Shown here: positions 1-10,925 of the stretch, piece after piece | Numbering within the stretch: position 1 is the stretch's first letter | Layout: every line of letters starts with the position of its first letter | Source: Yamagishiella unicocca | Taxonomy: Eukaryota > Chlorophyta > Chlorophyceae > Chlamydomonadales > Volvocaceae | Length of the DNA: 64,000 nt | Reading direction: 5' to 3' | Assembly (NCBI GenBank): GCA_003116995.1 | Contig: BDSL01000111.1 | Coordinates: forward strand, 62,001 to 126,000 | Notes under the pieces: model-generated | Databases searched by the model: none | Told to the model about the DNA's origin: nothing | What the model saw: the letters and a program-made list of their open reading frames with translations, nothing else | Program-made: the position numbers and the translations under genes

Positions 1-2052
1 CTCTGGACGACCCGCTGGTGGTTTCGGCGCTGCTGCCCGAGGGCGCACTGGAGCGGCCGGAGAGCGTCAGGTGCGGTGTCAGGTCGCGTCAGCGGTGGTG
101 GTGGTAGTGTGCCAGGTTGCGAGGACAGCGCGCTGGATGAGTGCCAGGGACCCCTATTGTGGAGCGAGTGAGACGGAGGCGCAGCTGGGCACCTGCCGGG
201 CGTGTTTCAGGCAGGCCTACTGGCTGAAAGCACGTGAGGCTTAGGACGGCCTGGATAGTGCGGGGGCACTCGGGGTGCGGGCAGTGCAGGGGGCACTCGG
301 GGTGCGAGGCGCTGCTCGTTGTTGGTTATTGGTTGTCCCTATTGCAGGTCGTGTGCTGCACACCTTAGATGCAATACCCGCCCCATCAGTCACCACCCCT
401 CTTCCCGCCCCATCAGTCACCACCCCTCTTCCCGCCCCACCAGTCACCACCCCTCTTCCCGCCCCACCAGTCACCACCCCTCTTCCCGCCCCATCAGTCA
501 CCACCCCTCTTCCCGCCCCACCAGTCACCACCCCTCTTCCCGCCCCGGCCGCCTTGCTCCCCCAGGTGGACTCTGTGCGCGACCGACCGCTGCTTCCGCT
601 ACGCGGCGCTGGTGCCGCTGTTCCGTGCCGCCAAGGTGCTGCCGGTGGTGCGGGGCGGCGGGCTGGCGCAGCCCGGCATGGCGGCGGCGGAGGCGCGGCT
701 GGCGTCCGGCGACTGGGTGCACATCTTCCCCGAGGGCACCCGCTCCCCCGACGGGGTGACGCTGGGCGCAGTGCGCAAGGGTGTGGGCAGCCTGGTCGCG
801 TCGCTGCCGGCAGGCGCCCCGCCGCCGCTGGTGTTGCCCTTCGTGCACCGGGGCATGGAGGACGTGATGCCGAGGGGGGCGGTGATGCCGGCCGTGGGGC
901 AACAGGTGGGCGTGGCAGGAGGGCGGCGGGCTGGGTGCAGAACCAACCGGGGATGTCGGTTAGGGTGGGGGTGGGAGGAGGATGTGTTGGTGGGTGGGCG
1001 CTGCTATGGGTGAGCCTGCGCTGCCCGCTGCCCAGCGGTGGGTTGGTGAATTGAAGTGAGGGAACAGCCGGGGAGGCCGGGTTGCTGTCCGGCACCACAG
1101 CGACGCGCCCCGTACGGTGGTTGCAGCGATGCTGGCTGCGTTCGCTCCCCGACTGGCAAGCCCTTAACCGCCCCAGGTATAAAGCGCGCGCAGTACCGAG
1201 AACCTCCAAGCTGCGTCTCTGTTTCCACCCTCCCACCAAGTACTTCCGCTCACACTGCCGGCCCCCTTCCCCGGGCTCCTAGCCGACCTCCTAGACCACG
1301 GGCGGTTCCTTAACCCCGCATTCGCCGCGCTGCTGCCCGCCCCCACCCCCCCGGGTCTTCCTCGACCCCCCCCCCAGGTGGACGTCCTGGTGGGCGAGCC
1401 CATCCCCGTGGCCGACTTACTGTCCGCCGCCCGCGCCGAGCAGTGGCCAGCGGACCGCCTCCATACCGCCGTGGCGGCACGAGTGGCGCACGGACTGCAG
1501 GACCTCAGGCGCCGCCTGGACGCGCGCAGAGAAGGACTGCCAGACCCAGGCCCGAGTGGCGACGGCGGCGGCGCAGCGGCGGCTGGCGGCCGCGGCGGCG
1601 AGACGGATGTGAGCTCCCTGGACCAGTTTGACCCTGCTGACGTGGCGCTGGCGGCGCAGGTTCGTCGGCAGGGCGGGGCGAGTGCCATGTCGGCGACATG
1701 GGAGCGGTTCAAGTCCCGTGCGGCGCTGCAGCATCACAGCTGGGCGACGCAGGGCGTGTCGGTAACGGCGGCGCAGCAGGCGCCCGGGATGGCGGGTGTG
1801 GCGGGCGCGACGGGGGCTGACCGCCTGGGGGGCTGCAGCGCGGCGCAGCTTGGAGGGTCTTCGTCGGGTGCAGTCATGGCCGGTGTTTCGCCTTACATGC
1901 GGCAGCTGCTGGGCATGACGCAGCGGGCTAGGGCGAGCGGCATGGCGGAGGGGGGTGTAGAAGCGAGTATGCCGGAGGGCGGAGTGGGGGGGGCGGGCAG
2001 GGATCGGGGATGGGGTCCGCCGGCGGCGCTCGGCGGCTTCGCGGCCGCCTGA
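1..2052 (+). CDS. TAZ: Tafazzin-like phospholipid acyltransferase, 3' part (5' end outside window)
   Basis: Exons 1-70, 566-905 and 1378-2052 join in frame (phases 2 and 0) and end at TGA 2050-2052; the 5' exons lie upstream of the window. The first exon begins LDDPLVVSALLP, the continuation of the acyltransferase H-x4-D block whose His lies just outside. Exon 2 carries the second acyltransferase motif FPEGTRS and the tafazzin-type segment PFVHRGMEDVMP, which continues into exon 3 as VDVLVGEPIP. The last 170 or so residues are a Gly/Ala-rich tail with no recognised domain, longer than in animal tafazzins. Known role of the family: mitochondrial transacylase that remodels cardiolipin acyl chains. 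Family assignment is firm; localisation is inferred. The intron at 71-565 holds a 27-bp minisatellite. No TGTAA signal was seen in the first 2 kb after the stop. Confidence 0.88.
377..538. repeat. 27-bp minisatellite, 6 copies, in tafazzin intron
   Basis: Six head-to-tail copies of a 27-bp unit of the form CCCGCCCCAYCAGTCACCAC plus CCCTCTT, differing only at one C/T position. Because 27 is a multiple of three and the unit lacks stops in several frames it creates long false reading frames. It lies between the donor at 71 and the acceptor at 565. Confidence 0.95.
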
Positions 2053-4200
2053 TGCGCCACTTACCGTGTGCGGCTTCACGGTTCCGTTGGTGGTGCGGCC
2101 GCCTGGGGAGCGGAGCGGCAACCCGGTACAGATCCGCCGAGTTTTTTATTTGTTTTTGAGCGCCGGCTAGCGGGCCGCACGCTTGCATCGTCCGAGCCCA
2201 GGACGGCGTCCATCGGAATGAGGGTGAGGTTTCTGGCGCCGCCGCGAGGGTCGCCAGGGGGATTAACACTCATATAAGGCCCTGTCGGGAGACCATTTGG
2301 AGGCCACATGGTATGGAACGATCTCTGGCAGTAGCGGAACAGCAAATGGCGGGTATCGGCGACATTGAGGAGGGGCGTTTATTAGTGCTGATTCGTGGAG
2401 TGTAGTGGCCGCAGCATTAGTGCTTGCCTTGGCGCTTTGGTTGTGATGCGCCGTATGTACGCTCATGGCAGCTTGACAGACGAATGAGTGCCGTACTGCT
2501 CAATACTGGGTTTTTTCGCACGCTGGAGCTTGCTCCTTGCGGCGCGGTTATAAAAGTGTTTGCGGACAGAGCTGCCTAGTAGGAGTTTAAATGTGTCTGG
2601 AAGAAATCTTGGTTTGTGTTTGGCCTCTGTCGCTGGCTGATAACAATAAGCGCCAGCAGTTTGTCACTAACATACTAAGGAACAGACCGACATGATATCA
2701 GCAGGCGTAGAGTATCATTTCGTGTGGTGTGCCCGTATCCGCGGCAGGAACGTAAGGTGCCGTTACGCGTGTGCGGGTCTTCTGGCGCAGACGGCTCCAT
2801 GCTAAGATATGACTGCAAACAACGCGCCTGTAGGCCGTACCATGATTCATGCGCCAGGCGCGCCGGCCAATTTTGCATGCGCCGCCTGATGTGGCGTCGT
2901 CGGCGTTGATGTTGGCGACCCGCGGCAACGACTGGTTGCGGCCTTTGCTGATACTACAACATGATGCAGATGTGCTGACGTCTGTGCGTCCGAATGCTCC
3001 GGTAGTGTCTCACGTTTGTGCACACGCCTTGACAGTCGATGGTGGGTCGGCCCAATCCTCTCGCTGCTGGGTGCGCAGGAGCGGGGCTGCGCGGTGCTCC
3101 GGTGGCCCCTGGCAAAGCCTGTGTCTTGCCATCCAATGGCAAGGTACCGAGCGTGGCGCGGCGTGTGTGTGGACCGTCCCGTTTCGTGCGATGGAAGCCC
3201 GGTTGGTGGTTGTGGTGCACACCCAGCCCAGGCTATGGCGCTCCGCCAATTCGCCGTTGCCCTTCCGCGTTGCTGTGTAGTGCGGATCTGGTTGCCCATA
3301 CCGGTCTCGTTCAGGTCATCGTCAGGCACTTGGTGCCCGTGCAGTGACTGCCGCATGCCCCGCCGAACGAGGAAACAGTATGGACCGGGACATCACTGTT
3401 GAGTATCTTTGCTGTACTGCCGTTAAGACGTTTAGGACTCCAGGCATGCACAATTGCACATAGACTTCAACCTGCTGCCCAGCCGGCACTAACGCCAACG
3501 CACGGGCGTGTCATATGTGGATACGCTGACCTCGCTGAAAGTTGTGCACAAGAAAATGGGGGCAGGGAGACTTGTCACACGAGAGAGCTGCACAATGAAC
3601 AAACTTTTCGGCTTGGGTGATTTACGGGCAGCAAGTCTGTCGAGACTGCCCGCGGTGGCGGATATGACTCGCTTGACCTGCGGTCAACCGGCAACAGGCG
3701 GGCTACCTACCACAGAGGCACTCCGTGTGCGCCTGTGGCGATACGATCCCCGGCTGCCGACAAGACTACTGGCCAGGCGCTACTGGGAACGAGTTGAGAA
3801 GCAAGGCCGCGACCCCCTACCTCTCAGCGGACTCCAGCGCAGCGATTCGATTTCGATGCGAGAGTGCTGCGGGTGATCGTTTCTCATGCGATTCCAGGAG
3901 TCTCGCACGGGGCTTGTTGTCTAGCTCAAGACTTTACAGTGCATAGTCTGGGGCCGAAAAGCGGCCATAATGGCCCGCTTTCGGCCTTTAAATAGCACAA
4001 ACACACGTGACGAAAGTTCGACACATAGGGCCCTACTCTTACCCTGGGCTTTTTTTTTACATACGAAAACTCGTCCAAAGAAACCACGAACGAGGGGGTG
4101 GGTGGGTGGGGGGTCGTGGTCACCGGCCCAAGCTACAGAAACCGCAGTTGAAAGGGGGATAACGGGCCCTTCTGGGTTTGGTGGCCACAATTCCCTCCTC
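2053..4200. other. Tafazzin 3' UTR and intergenic DNA, no gene recognised
   Basis: No reading frame here has a recognisable domain, a consistent splice structure or a biased composition. The short overlapping open frames near 2850-3400 are open on both strands at once and look like chance. No canonical TGTAA signal was found, so the tafazzin transcript end is undetermined. Confidence 0.6.
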
Positions 4201-4216
4201 TGCTTGGTCCCGTGAC

Positions 4217-5065
4217 CACTACCAGGGTGACGATGGAGGTGCGGTCGGACTGGAGTTGGAGATGGCCGAGCCGCCGCCGGCCCCTCCCGCAGCTGCAACA
4301 GCTGACAGCGAAGACTGGGATGCTGACAGTGATGATGACAGGTACGAAGCCTTATGCGCTGCAAGATTGTTTTGAAGCTTGCGCCGCCGCGGCCCCTGCA
4401 GCCCAGCAGCAGGCGCAGCTGCATCCAGGCGGCCTGCATCCAGCCGTGGCCGCCGCCGCGGCCCCTACAGCCCAGCAGCAGGCGCAGCTGCATCCAACCC
4501 TGCCTATTCCCTAACCCCTCCGCCATCGCCCAGAAGGCGGTGGATGGGTGTTTGGCGCGCTTTTGCACAAATGACTGTAAACTTGTCGTGCGCTCCGAGG
4601 CCGGCTTTTCAGGTTGCAAAGGCAGGTGCACGATCAAGTTCCTTGCAAAAAGATAATCCAAAAAGTCCTTTTGACCTCATTGTGCTGCCAAGCACACGTG
4701 GAGCAAAAAGCGCTCTGCGATCCCTGGTGTAAAGGGACGTGTCTATACGTGTCCGTACGTGTCTATCAAGCCATTCTTTGCTGGCGAGTCCATTACGGAC
4801 GTGGAGGTGCAGGCGGCGCTGCTGACGCAGTTCCAGCAGCACGGCTGGTGGATCAGGGGAGCTGCCGCCATTCACCATTGGCAAGGCTTCAGTGCGACGT
4901 GGCCCAGGCGGTGGTGGGGCAACTGGAGGGGACCCTGGGGTGTCCGGTGTCCAGGGGGGCGGTGTGGCTAGCCCAAGCCCCCAACGCAATGACCGGGCGG
5001 CAGGGCGTCACTCATCTCACGGCAACACTGCCACGATGCGACCAGTGCTGCCACCGCTGTGCTAG
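4217..5065 (+). pseudogene. Coding-like fragments, possible decayed element or unresolved gene
   Basis: Three stretches look coding but do not join. At about 4217-4331 an acidic/Pro-Ala segment reads ADSEDWDADSDDDR and ends at a good donor (GTACGA). At 4759-4850 the frame reads KPFFAGESITDVEVQAALL. From 4831, after an acceptor-like CTGACGCAG, a Ser/Gly-rich frame containing GELPPFTIGKASVRRG runs to TAG 5063-5065. Two TGTAA signals follow at 5395 and 5417. Between them, 4379-4497 holds an imperfect duplication of a 45-bp Ala/Gln-rich unit. This could be the 3' end of a plus-strand gene, or a dead transposon. I recognise no family. Confidence 0.25.
4379..4497. repeat. Direct duplication of a ~45-bp GC-rich unit
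   Basis: The segment CGCGGCCCCTRCAGCCCAGC followed by AGCAGGCGCAGCTGCATCCA occurs twice, about 66 bp apart, separated by a short Gly/Leu-coding spacer. Confidence 0.8.
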
Positions 5066-5387
5066 GTGCTTGCAACCCGGCCGCCAGCTCCGGCCGGACT
5101 CACGGACTGGCAGGTTCGATCGCGAAGCATCTTCGAGGAGCCGCGAGGGGGGTAAGGCGGCGCGCGCACAGACGCAGCACAACAGAAGGGACCCGCCCCG
5201 TCGCACACCTGTGGTCGTCATGTGGAAGCTGACAACAGTCCATAACTCTCCCGTGCCGTCAGCTGCCTCACCGTCAGCTACCTCGCCGCGCAACCGTGAG
5301 GGGACAGTGCCAACTGGAGCGGGGCTGCAGGGCGCGAAGGCAGCTGAGGCCAAAACCTTTTCATAGCGCTTGCACACATCAAAATTC

Positions 5388-5445
5388 GCTACCATGTAAA
5401 GAGATGTTTGCTACCATGTAAGTGATTTCTGCTACCATCCACATT
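5388..5445. repeat. Three ~22-bp tandem units containing GCTACCAT
   Basis: GCTACCATGTAA occurs at about 5389 and 5411, with a third partial GCTACCAT at about 5432. Two of the units carry TGTAA, the chlamydomonadalean poly(A) signal when read on the plus strand. Confidence 0.7.
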
Positions 5446-5636
5446 TCCGCTCGCAACGCCGTCAGCGGTCGGGTCCTCGGCCATCGTCGCAGGTCTCGGT
5501 CGGAAGCTCAGAGTGGGGATGGCCGCTCCGAACTTCCGTTCCTTGCGCACCGACCCGCCACCGCGGACCGCCCTGCGCAGGTCATAATCAACCCTGCCCT
5601 GCACCCGTCGACCCCCCCCCCCGACCCAGGCCCCAG

Positions 5637-6199
5637 TCAGCCCTCTCGGCAGGGCCACCGTCCTCGGTTTTTCATGCCATCTCGGCGACCGCCCCAGTCC
5701 TTCCTTCTTGACCGGGGCCACCCCTTACTCCTGGCCGCTGGCCTCCAGGCCGGAGCCGGCGTCGTCCTCCACGCAGGCTCGCACTTGGCCCGCACACCCA
5801 GGGCCGCAACCTCCTCACCATCATCATTGGAGTCGGTCTCCTCCTCCTTCTCCTCGCCCACCCCCAACTCGCTTTCTTCCCTACTGTCACCCTCCCCAGA
5901 GCCCTCGGCACTGCAGCCCTCAGCACTGCTGCCCTTGGTCTCCGTGCCCCCACCATCCACATCGTACAGCGACACCATTGGTGCCGTCCCTGCCATTCTG
6001 CGCCGTGCCCGATCAGAGACAGTCTTCAGGGCATCCTCCTTGACGCTAGTGCTCATGTCCGCTGGCACCTTTCTGGCATCCAGCCTTCAGTGGTGGGCGT
6101 CCCGGTAATAATGATTGGGGGGTCAGGCATCACTGCCGCCTCAGGTGCCGCGAAGGGTTCAGCCGCCCCGGGGCCAGTGCCAGACCCCCCGCCTGCCAT
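5637..6199 (-). pseudogene. Broken minus-strand reading frame, acidic protein fragment
   Basis: A minus-strand frame opens at ATG 6199 just after an intron-like TGAATGCAG, reads MAGGGSGTGPGAAEPF and onward for 48 codons, and stops at TGA 6055-6053. A second frame starts at ATG 6056, overlapping that stop as ATGA, and reads MSTSVKEDALKTVSDRARRR, then an acidic run (about 5830-5920), and a basic tail to about 5637. The two halves look like one protein split by a one-base frame change, hence a decayed gene or transposon fragment. No family recognised; a missed short intron is an alternative. Confidence 0.3.
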
Positions 6200-6580
6200 C
6201 TCACCTCCTGCATTCAAATGGGATAATGTAGGGTTCAGATTGTGTATTCATCTGCCACATCCTTACCGCACATGGATGACATGAGGTACAACAGCGAAGC
6301 GGCACAACGACCACGGGGTCACGACATACGCCATATGTACGGCTAAGGGGCCATCCGCCGTACGTACAGCGCAAGAATGCAGTACAGGCAATCTATGGCA
6401 AGCACAAGGATTCCATTGTGTAGTGAAGCTACGAACTTTTCCCACCTGTTCCTCCCTGCACCGGCACCCCAGCTGGTACGCCAACAACAGTGACGGTCAC
6501 AAACTGCTCTAGTGCCAGTGCCAGTGCCGAGCCATGTCATGAATCTGCTCCACGCACACATGCAGCCCTCCAGCCACACC

Positions 6581-7080
6581 TCAGCTTGCGCCAATGAAGC
6601 ACTTGAAGTTCGCCCGCCTCGCCGCCAGGCTTTGGCCTTCGAAGGTGATTCCGTAGAATTTCGCCAGCGCGTCCAGGTTGGATTTGTTGAGGCTCGCGAT
6701 CAGTTCCAGGGTTGCCGGGAAAAGCTCAGGTGGTGGGTACTGGCCGACCTTTTCGCCCGTCTCCGCCTTGATCAATTGCAGCTCGTGCGCATCCAGCCGG
6801 TTCATGCCGTTGAAGTTTCTGTGTCGAACGTTGTCCTGCCCGGCCTTGATGCCGATCAACATGGCATTGATGCCCCCAAGCTCGGCCTCAAGCTTGGCCT
6901 CGACGCCCCCAAGCTTGGACGCGAGCGCTTCCACCTTGGCCTCGACGCCCCCAAGCTTGGACGCGAGCGCTTCCACCTTGGCCTCGACGCCCCCAAGCTT
7001 GGACGCCACCTTGGCCTCGACGCCCCCAAGCTTGGACGCGAGCGCTTCCACATTTGCGTCCACACGCTCGAGAAGGTCAC
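6581..7080 (-). CDS. Coiled-coil 14-residue repeat protein with conserved C-terminal module (3' exon)
   Basis: The exon starts after a strong acceptor (TGCATGCAG, minus strand, at 7081) and ends at TGA 6583-6581, giving about 165 codons. The N-terminal half is four 11-14 residue repeats of the type VEALASKLGGVEAK, predicted coiled coil, encoded by a 42-bp tandem repeat. The C-terminal half reads PPPELFPATLELIASL then LDALAKFYGITFEGQ and ends RRANFKCFIGAS. That pattern (Pro-x-x-FP-T, a leucine heptad, Y-G, then RR-x-x-F-x-x-FIG) resembles the Mug135-like C-terminal module common in fungi and algae; this is recall from pattern, not a search. Upstream exons were not resolved. It may be a repeat-borne gene family rather than a conserved single-copy gene. 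Confidence 0.5.
6895..7053. repeat. 42-bp coding tandem repeat, 4 units (one shortened)
   Basis: Units with GCCTCGACGCCCCCAAGCTT recur with 42-bp spacing; the third unit is shortened by 9 bp, preserving frame. They encode the coiled-coil repeats of the minus-strand gene. Confidence 0.9.
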
Positions 7081-7123
7081 CTGCATGCATGCACACACCA
7101 TTTGGGGGCTCACACAATGCCAC

Positions 7124-8560
7124 CGGATGGCGCCTGCCTCATGACACACATGTGTTGGACGCTGGCCAGGCCCTGTTTGGCAACCCACACACTAGCTGGT
7201 TTTTGGCATGCGGACTCGAGGTAACTAACCACCCACGTTAATGCCCACATGCACAATGCCGCCCAGAAAGTGCACGGCCACACGCATGTGGCAACTGACA
7301 CAGTACTGGCAAGGGTGCTAGGGCCTAGTGTGCCTGCTTACCGTTGTTTGCTTTTCCGTTCATCAAGTTTGCTGCCCTGCTCACGATGCAGACAGCCTCG
7401 CCCAGCACGGTATCCGTAACTGCGGCAGACAGAAGGTGCGCGGTGGCGGGGAAGGGGGCAAATCACTTCGGGGGGTCGTCTCGCCAGGTAATCAACGGTA
7501 TGAGACGGCGCTTAATATGCCCCGGGAGAGACGACCAAACTTATTCCGCCACCCCTACGAGCGCGACAGTCGGGAGGCCATCGCGGCCCAGGGAAACTGC
7601 CCTCCCCTGGATTGCTGCCGACCTTCCCACAGCTACGCACAGCGCGTCGAAGTCAAGCCTAAGCCTGCCAGAGCCGAGTATGGAACCTGGACCCCGAGCC
7701 TGCACTCTACCCTAAATCAAAGTGGGAATGTGGGTGCTAGAAGGTATGGAGTGAAACTCAACACGGCCAAATGTTCCTTAGGAGGCCCCTGATAATTTAC
7801 CTTGCGACCCGTGGAGCTGCGAGCAATAACGCGAGCGTCCACCTACGTCCGCTGTGCTCGTTATTTGCCCCGCTACAGGCGCGGTGAAAAAGTTACCTAC
7901 AGCAGGCATTGACGGCACGGTATCATCCGTAGCCATGCTTGCTTGTCAGGAAAAATGGCGGGCTTTTCTAATTGAAGCCAACTAGGATACAAGCAAGCTT
8001 AGAATGTAGATAACGTGTATGTAGATGATTTTACGGTGGAAAATGGAAATATTAGCTGCAATTTGGCTCACCGCGACCCGCTTCCATCTTGTACGGCCCT
8101 CTCCCCTCGCAACTGAATATAGCCTCAAGCCTCTGAGACGTATTCCTCCTCTATACCAATTTTGCATCGCATACCAAACATGCGCCTAAAGAGCCGCAAA
8201 CGCGAGAAGTTCCGACCTCGCTGGCGGACAAAGCACCTGGACGCGGAGCCCCATACACACACAAAACGTCGTTTCTATCATACCAGGTAGACAACAGACA
8301 CAGCCCCGCTGATAAGCGGGCTGAAAACACCCACCGCGCGCCTGTTTGTGCGACACTCTGTTCCCGCCAAGTGGAAGGTAGGAAACGATCGCGCTACGAT
8401 CACACTCGTAGCGCGACGCGGCACAGGGCCCAAAACGAGCCTTACTACGACCCAACCGAAGTAGAACTAACATGCTAGTGACTAATGATGGTTTTGACGG
8501 TAATTTGTCGATGACGGTGAAATGACGCGACAGCCTCTTGAGATAGAGTTAGCGACAGCA
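7124..8560. other. Intergenic, no gene recognised
   Basis: Open frames such as those near 7344-7715 have no recognised domain and no splice-consistent partner. Nothing else was seen. Confidence 0.5.
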
Positions 8561-10925
8561 TTGTATGTTACAGGCGATGCTAATAGGGATTATTGTAAAC
8601 CCGCGGCGGGCGTACGACAAAAGGATCACACAGGGCTCCAGGTATGACTCGGATTCAACATCACCAGAACGACCCGCTAGGTATGCAAATAGTTCGGGCA
8701 TCGACGCCCGACGCCTCCGTGCATTCCAGGACAACACAGCCCTGTCAGCGCCTCAGAGAAATATCAACATCCAACAAATACGCAACAAGCTTGCATATTA
8801 CCCTCCTTCCTCTCCAACCCGAATATTCCCATCAAGCATCCAAAACGAGCGACGGGACGGCCAGCGCGCAGCCACAGCGGCTGCCGACCCCGTCTTGACG
8901 CAGATTCCGCTGCCGCAAACATCACTTCTTGTTCCTCGGTAGCCCTCAATCACAACATACAGTACGACAAAACACTGCAACCACTAGACAAGCCCTTCAC
9001 GTACTAGACGAGGGCCTCGCGGAGCGCCCAGTGAATCGCTGAAAAACATTAAAACTCTCCGCCGGAGCGGGGAAGGCCAAATTGATTTAAGCTGCCACCG
9101 CATGTAACCCTCCTCATCAACCAGCAACCTGTGCCGCACCTCGTCAGCAGCACGACCTACTCCTATCTAGCTCTAGCCCACTTTGAAAGCCTGCTGCCGT
9201 ACTACGACATCGGCAAAGCCCACCCACCAAATGTTAGATTACAGCCTGCCCCGCCCTGCACCCACTGCACGCGAACAGCCGCGCGCACCGCCCACCAGCA
9301 GGCGGCGGCAATTCTTGGGGTTCGTGGCAGCGCAGCGGCGCACCCAAAGCGCGTTACTACCGCCCCTATGGCATGCAATCAGCCGGCACACAACCGCCGA
9401 GAAGACAAGCCGCGTTTGTTGTTTCAGCCACCATACCTTATCATCGTCCCATGCCGCAAGCGTAGCGAGTTTACGAAAGAGCACAAACATCCTCCCAACA
9501 CAAAAGCCTGGAAAGCTGCAGCATACATTTGATCATAGTTCAATCGCTTGCCCACCTGCCGTCGCAAAACTGGCCCCACCAGTCCCAACAGTCACCACGT
9601 CCCGTAATGGACCAAGAAAAAAGCCCAACTTGCATATTGGGCAGCGGAAGACCAAGGCGCCGACCGGCAATGAAACGGCTGCGCACGATGCCCTTAATCC
9701 GCTATGCTCAGTGTGAGGCCTTGGGCGCCCGCGCGCAAGTTCGATGGACGGGGCCGCATCGGGCCCCAAACATACCAGCTCCGCCAGCTGGAGGCACTGC
9801 TCCGCGAAGCTTAAGACCAGAGGGGCATTTTCAAGCGCACACACATAAGACACAAATGCAAGCACACACTAGAGCGATACACACCGGTCAAGTGTTTCAA
9901 TGTGGGACCCACCAAACAGGGTAGCCTCCACAGTACTTGACCCAAACGACACCGGATCGACCGACCGACATGAAACATCAGACAGGACAGGACTACCACG
10001 CGACTGGCCGGCCACCACCAACATTGGCGCGGGGCAGCACACGGGCGTGACTACGCCAAGGCAAGCCGTGCACTAGGCGAGACGCGAACTAGGGGGCCAA
10101 GCTCCAATCTGCAATGTCGACAGACCCACGGGTCGAAACCTCGCTGGTGATGGAGCACAAAATAGCGTAGAGAACAACACTGCGCCAAGCCGGCAAGGCG
10201 CATTAGGCGGCTGCAGCGCGTGCCTCTGTCTGCTGTTTTGATCCTCTTCGCACACCTCCAATACCACAATGCCAAGACTGACACATAAAACCGACACGGC
10301 CATGGCCTCTGGCGTCGCAGGGCCACCACAAAGTAACGGATCACCGATCGCTCATTGGTTTCAGAATGATGCGCCCAGACTCCGCCCAAGCGACAGCTCA
10401 TCGCCAACTCCTGCCGAGCGCTCATGGTTCGCCCCACGCTTTCCCCAAAGCGGAGATTTTCCATTGAGCCGGGGCCATCCAGCGGCCTGCCTTGCCACAC
10501 AGTACAGCCCCGAACATGGGAGGCATACATGGCGAGGCAACGATCTAAATGGCATCATCCTCATTTTGTCTCCCAGGCCCGAGGCCAAGAGCAATAGCTC
10601 GCGGCGGTTGTCCACAAGGATGCACGCGAAGGCAAGATCCAAATCATGGACAGAAGGGCCAAGGCGCCGCTCCCTCAGACGACGGATGTGCGTTCCATTC
10701 TTGAACGCTCTGCTTCCGCTCACAACTTCCGCGCGCAAAAGACAGCTACTGCCGCGCAAGCGGGCATTTAAATCGCAACATGTGAAACTCCCTAGCCACG
10801 CCTACGAGCAAAACGTCATGCTAGGGCGTTCACGGAAACCCAACCGCTCGGCCCAAGCCATGCAACCCCCGATCCGACCACACTGATCAACCATTGAGCA
10901 CATCTTTCACCATTCAGCAGAGTCC
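8561..10925 (-). other. Probable long 3' UTR of the B-box/CCT gene, or unresolved sequence
   Basis: Downstream of the stop at 10926 the first minus-strand TGTAA (TTACA on plus) is at 9239-9243, and the next at about 8569. If the first is used the 3' UTR is about 1.7 kb. Minus-strand open frames at 10361-10759 and 9533-9865 look faintly coding but have no recognised domain and no start/splice support. Confidence 0.35.
9239..9243 (-). terminator. Candidate poly(A) signal TGTAA for the B-box/CCT gene
   Basis: First TGTAA on the minus strand after the stop codon at 10926. Distance of about 1.7 kb makes the assignment uncertain. Confidence 0.3.

Noticed and set aside
241..1239. 332-codon minus-strand open frame over the tafazzin exons
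   Set aside because: Antisense shadow of GC-rich coding sequence and a 27-bp repeat without stops; the plus-strand tafazzin exons explain the region.
6300..6580. Possible tRNA or short RNA gene
   Set aside because: No A-box/B-box pair or cloverleaf could be drawn; likewise no tRNA was recognised by eye elsewhere in the window.
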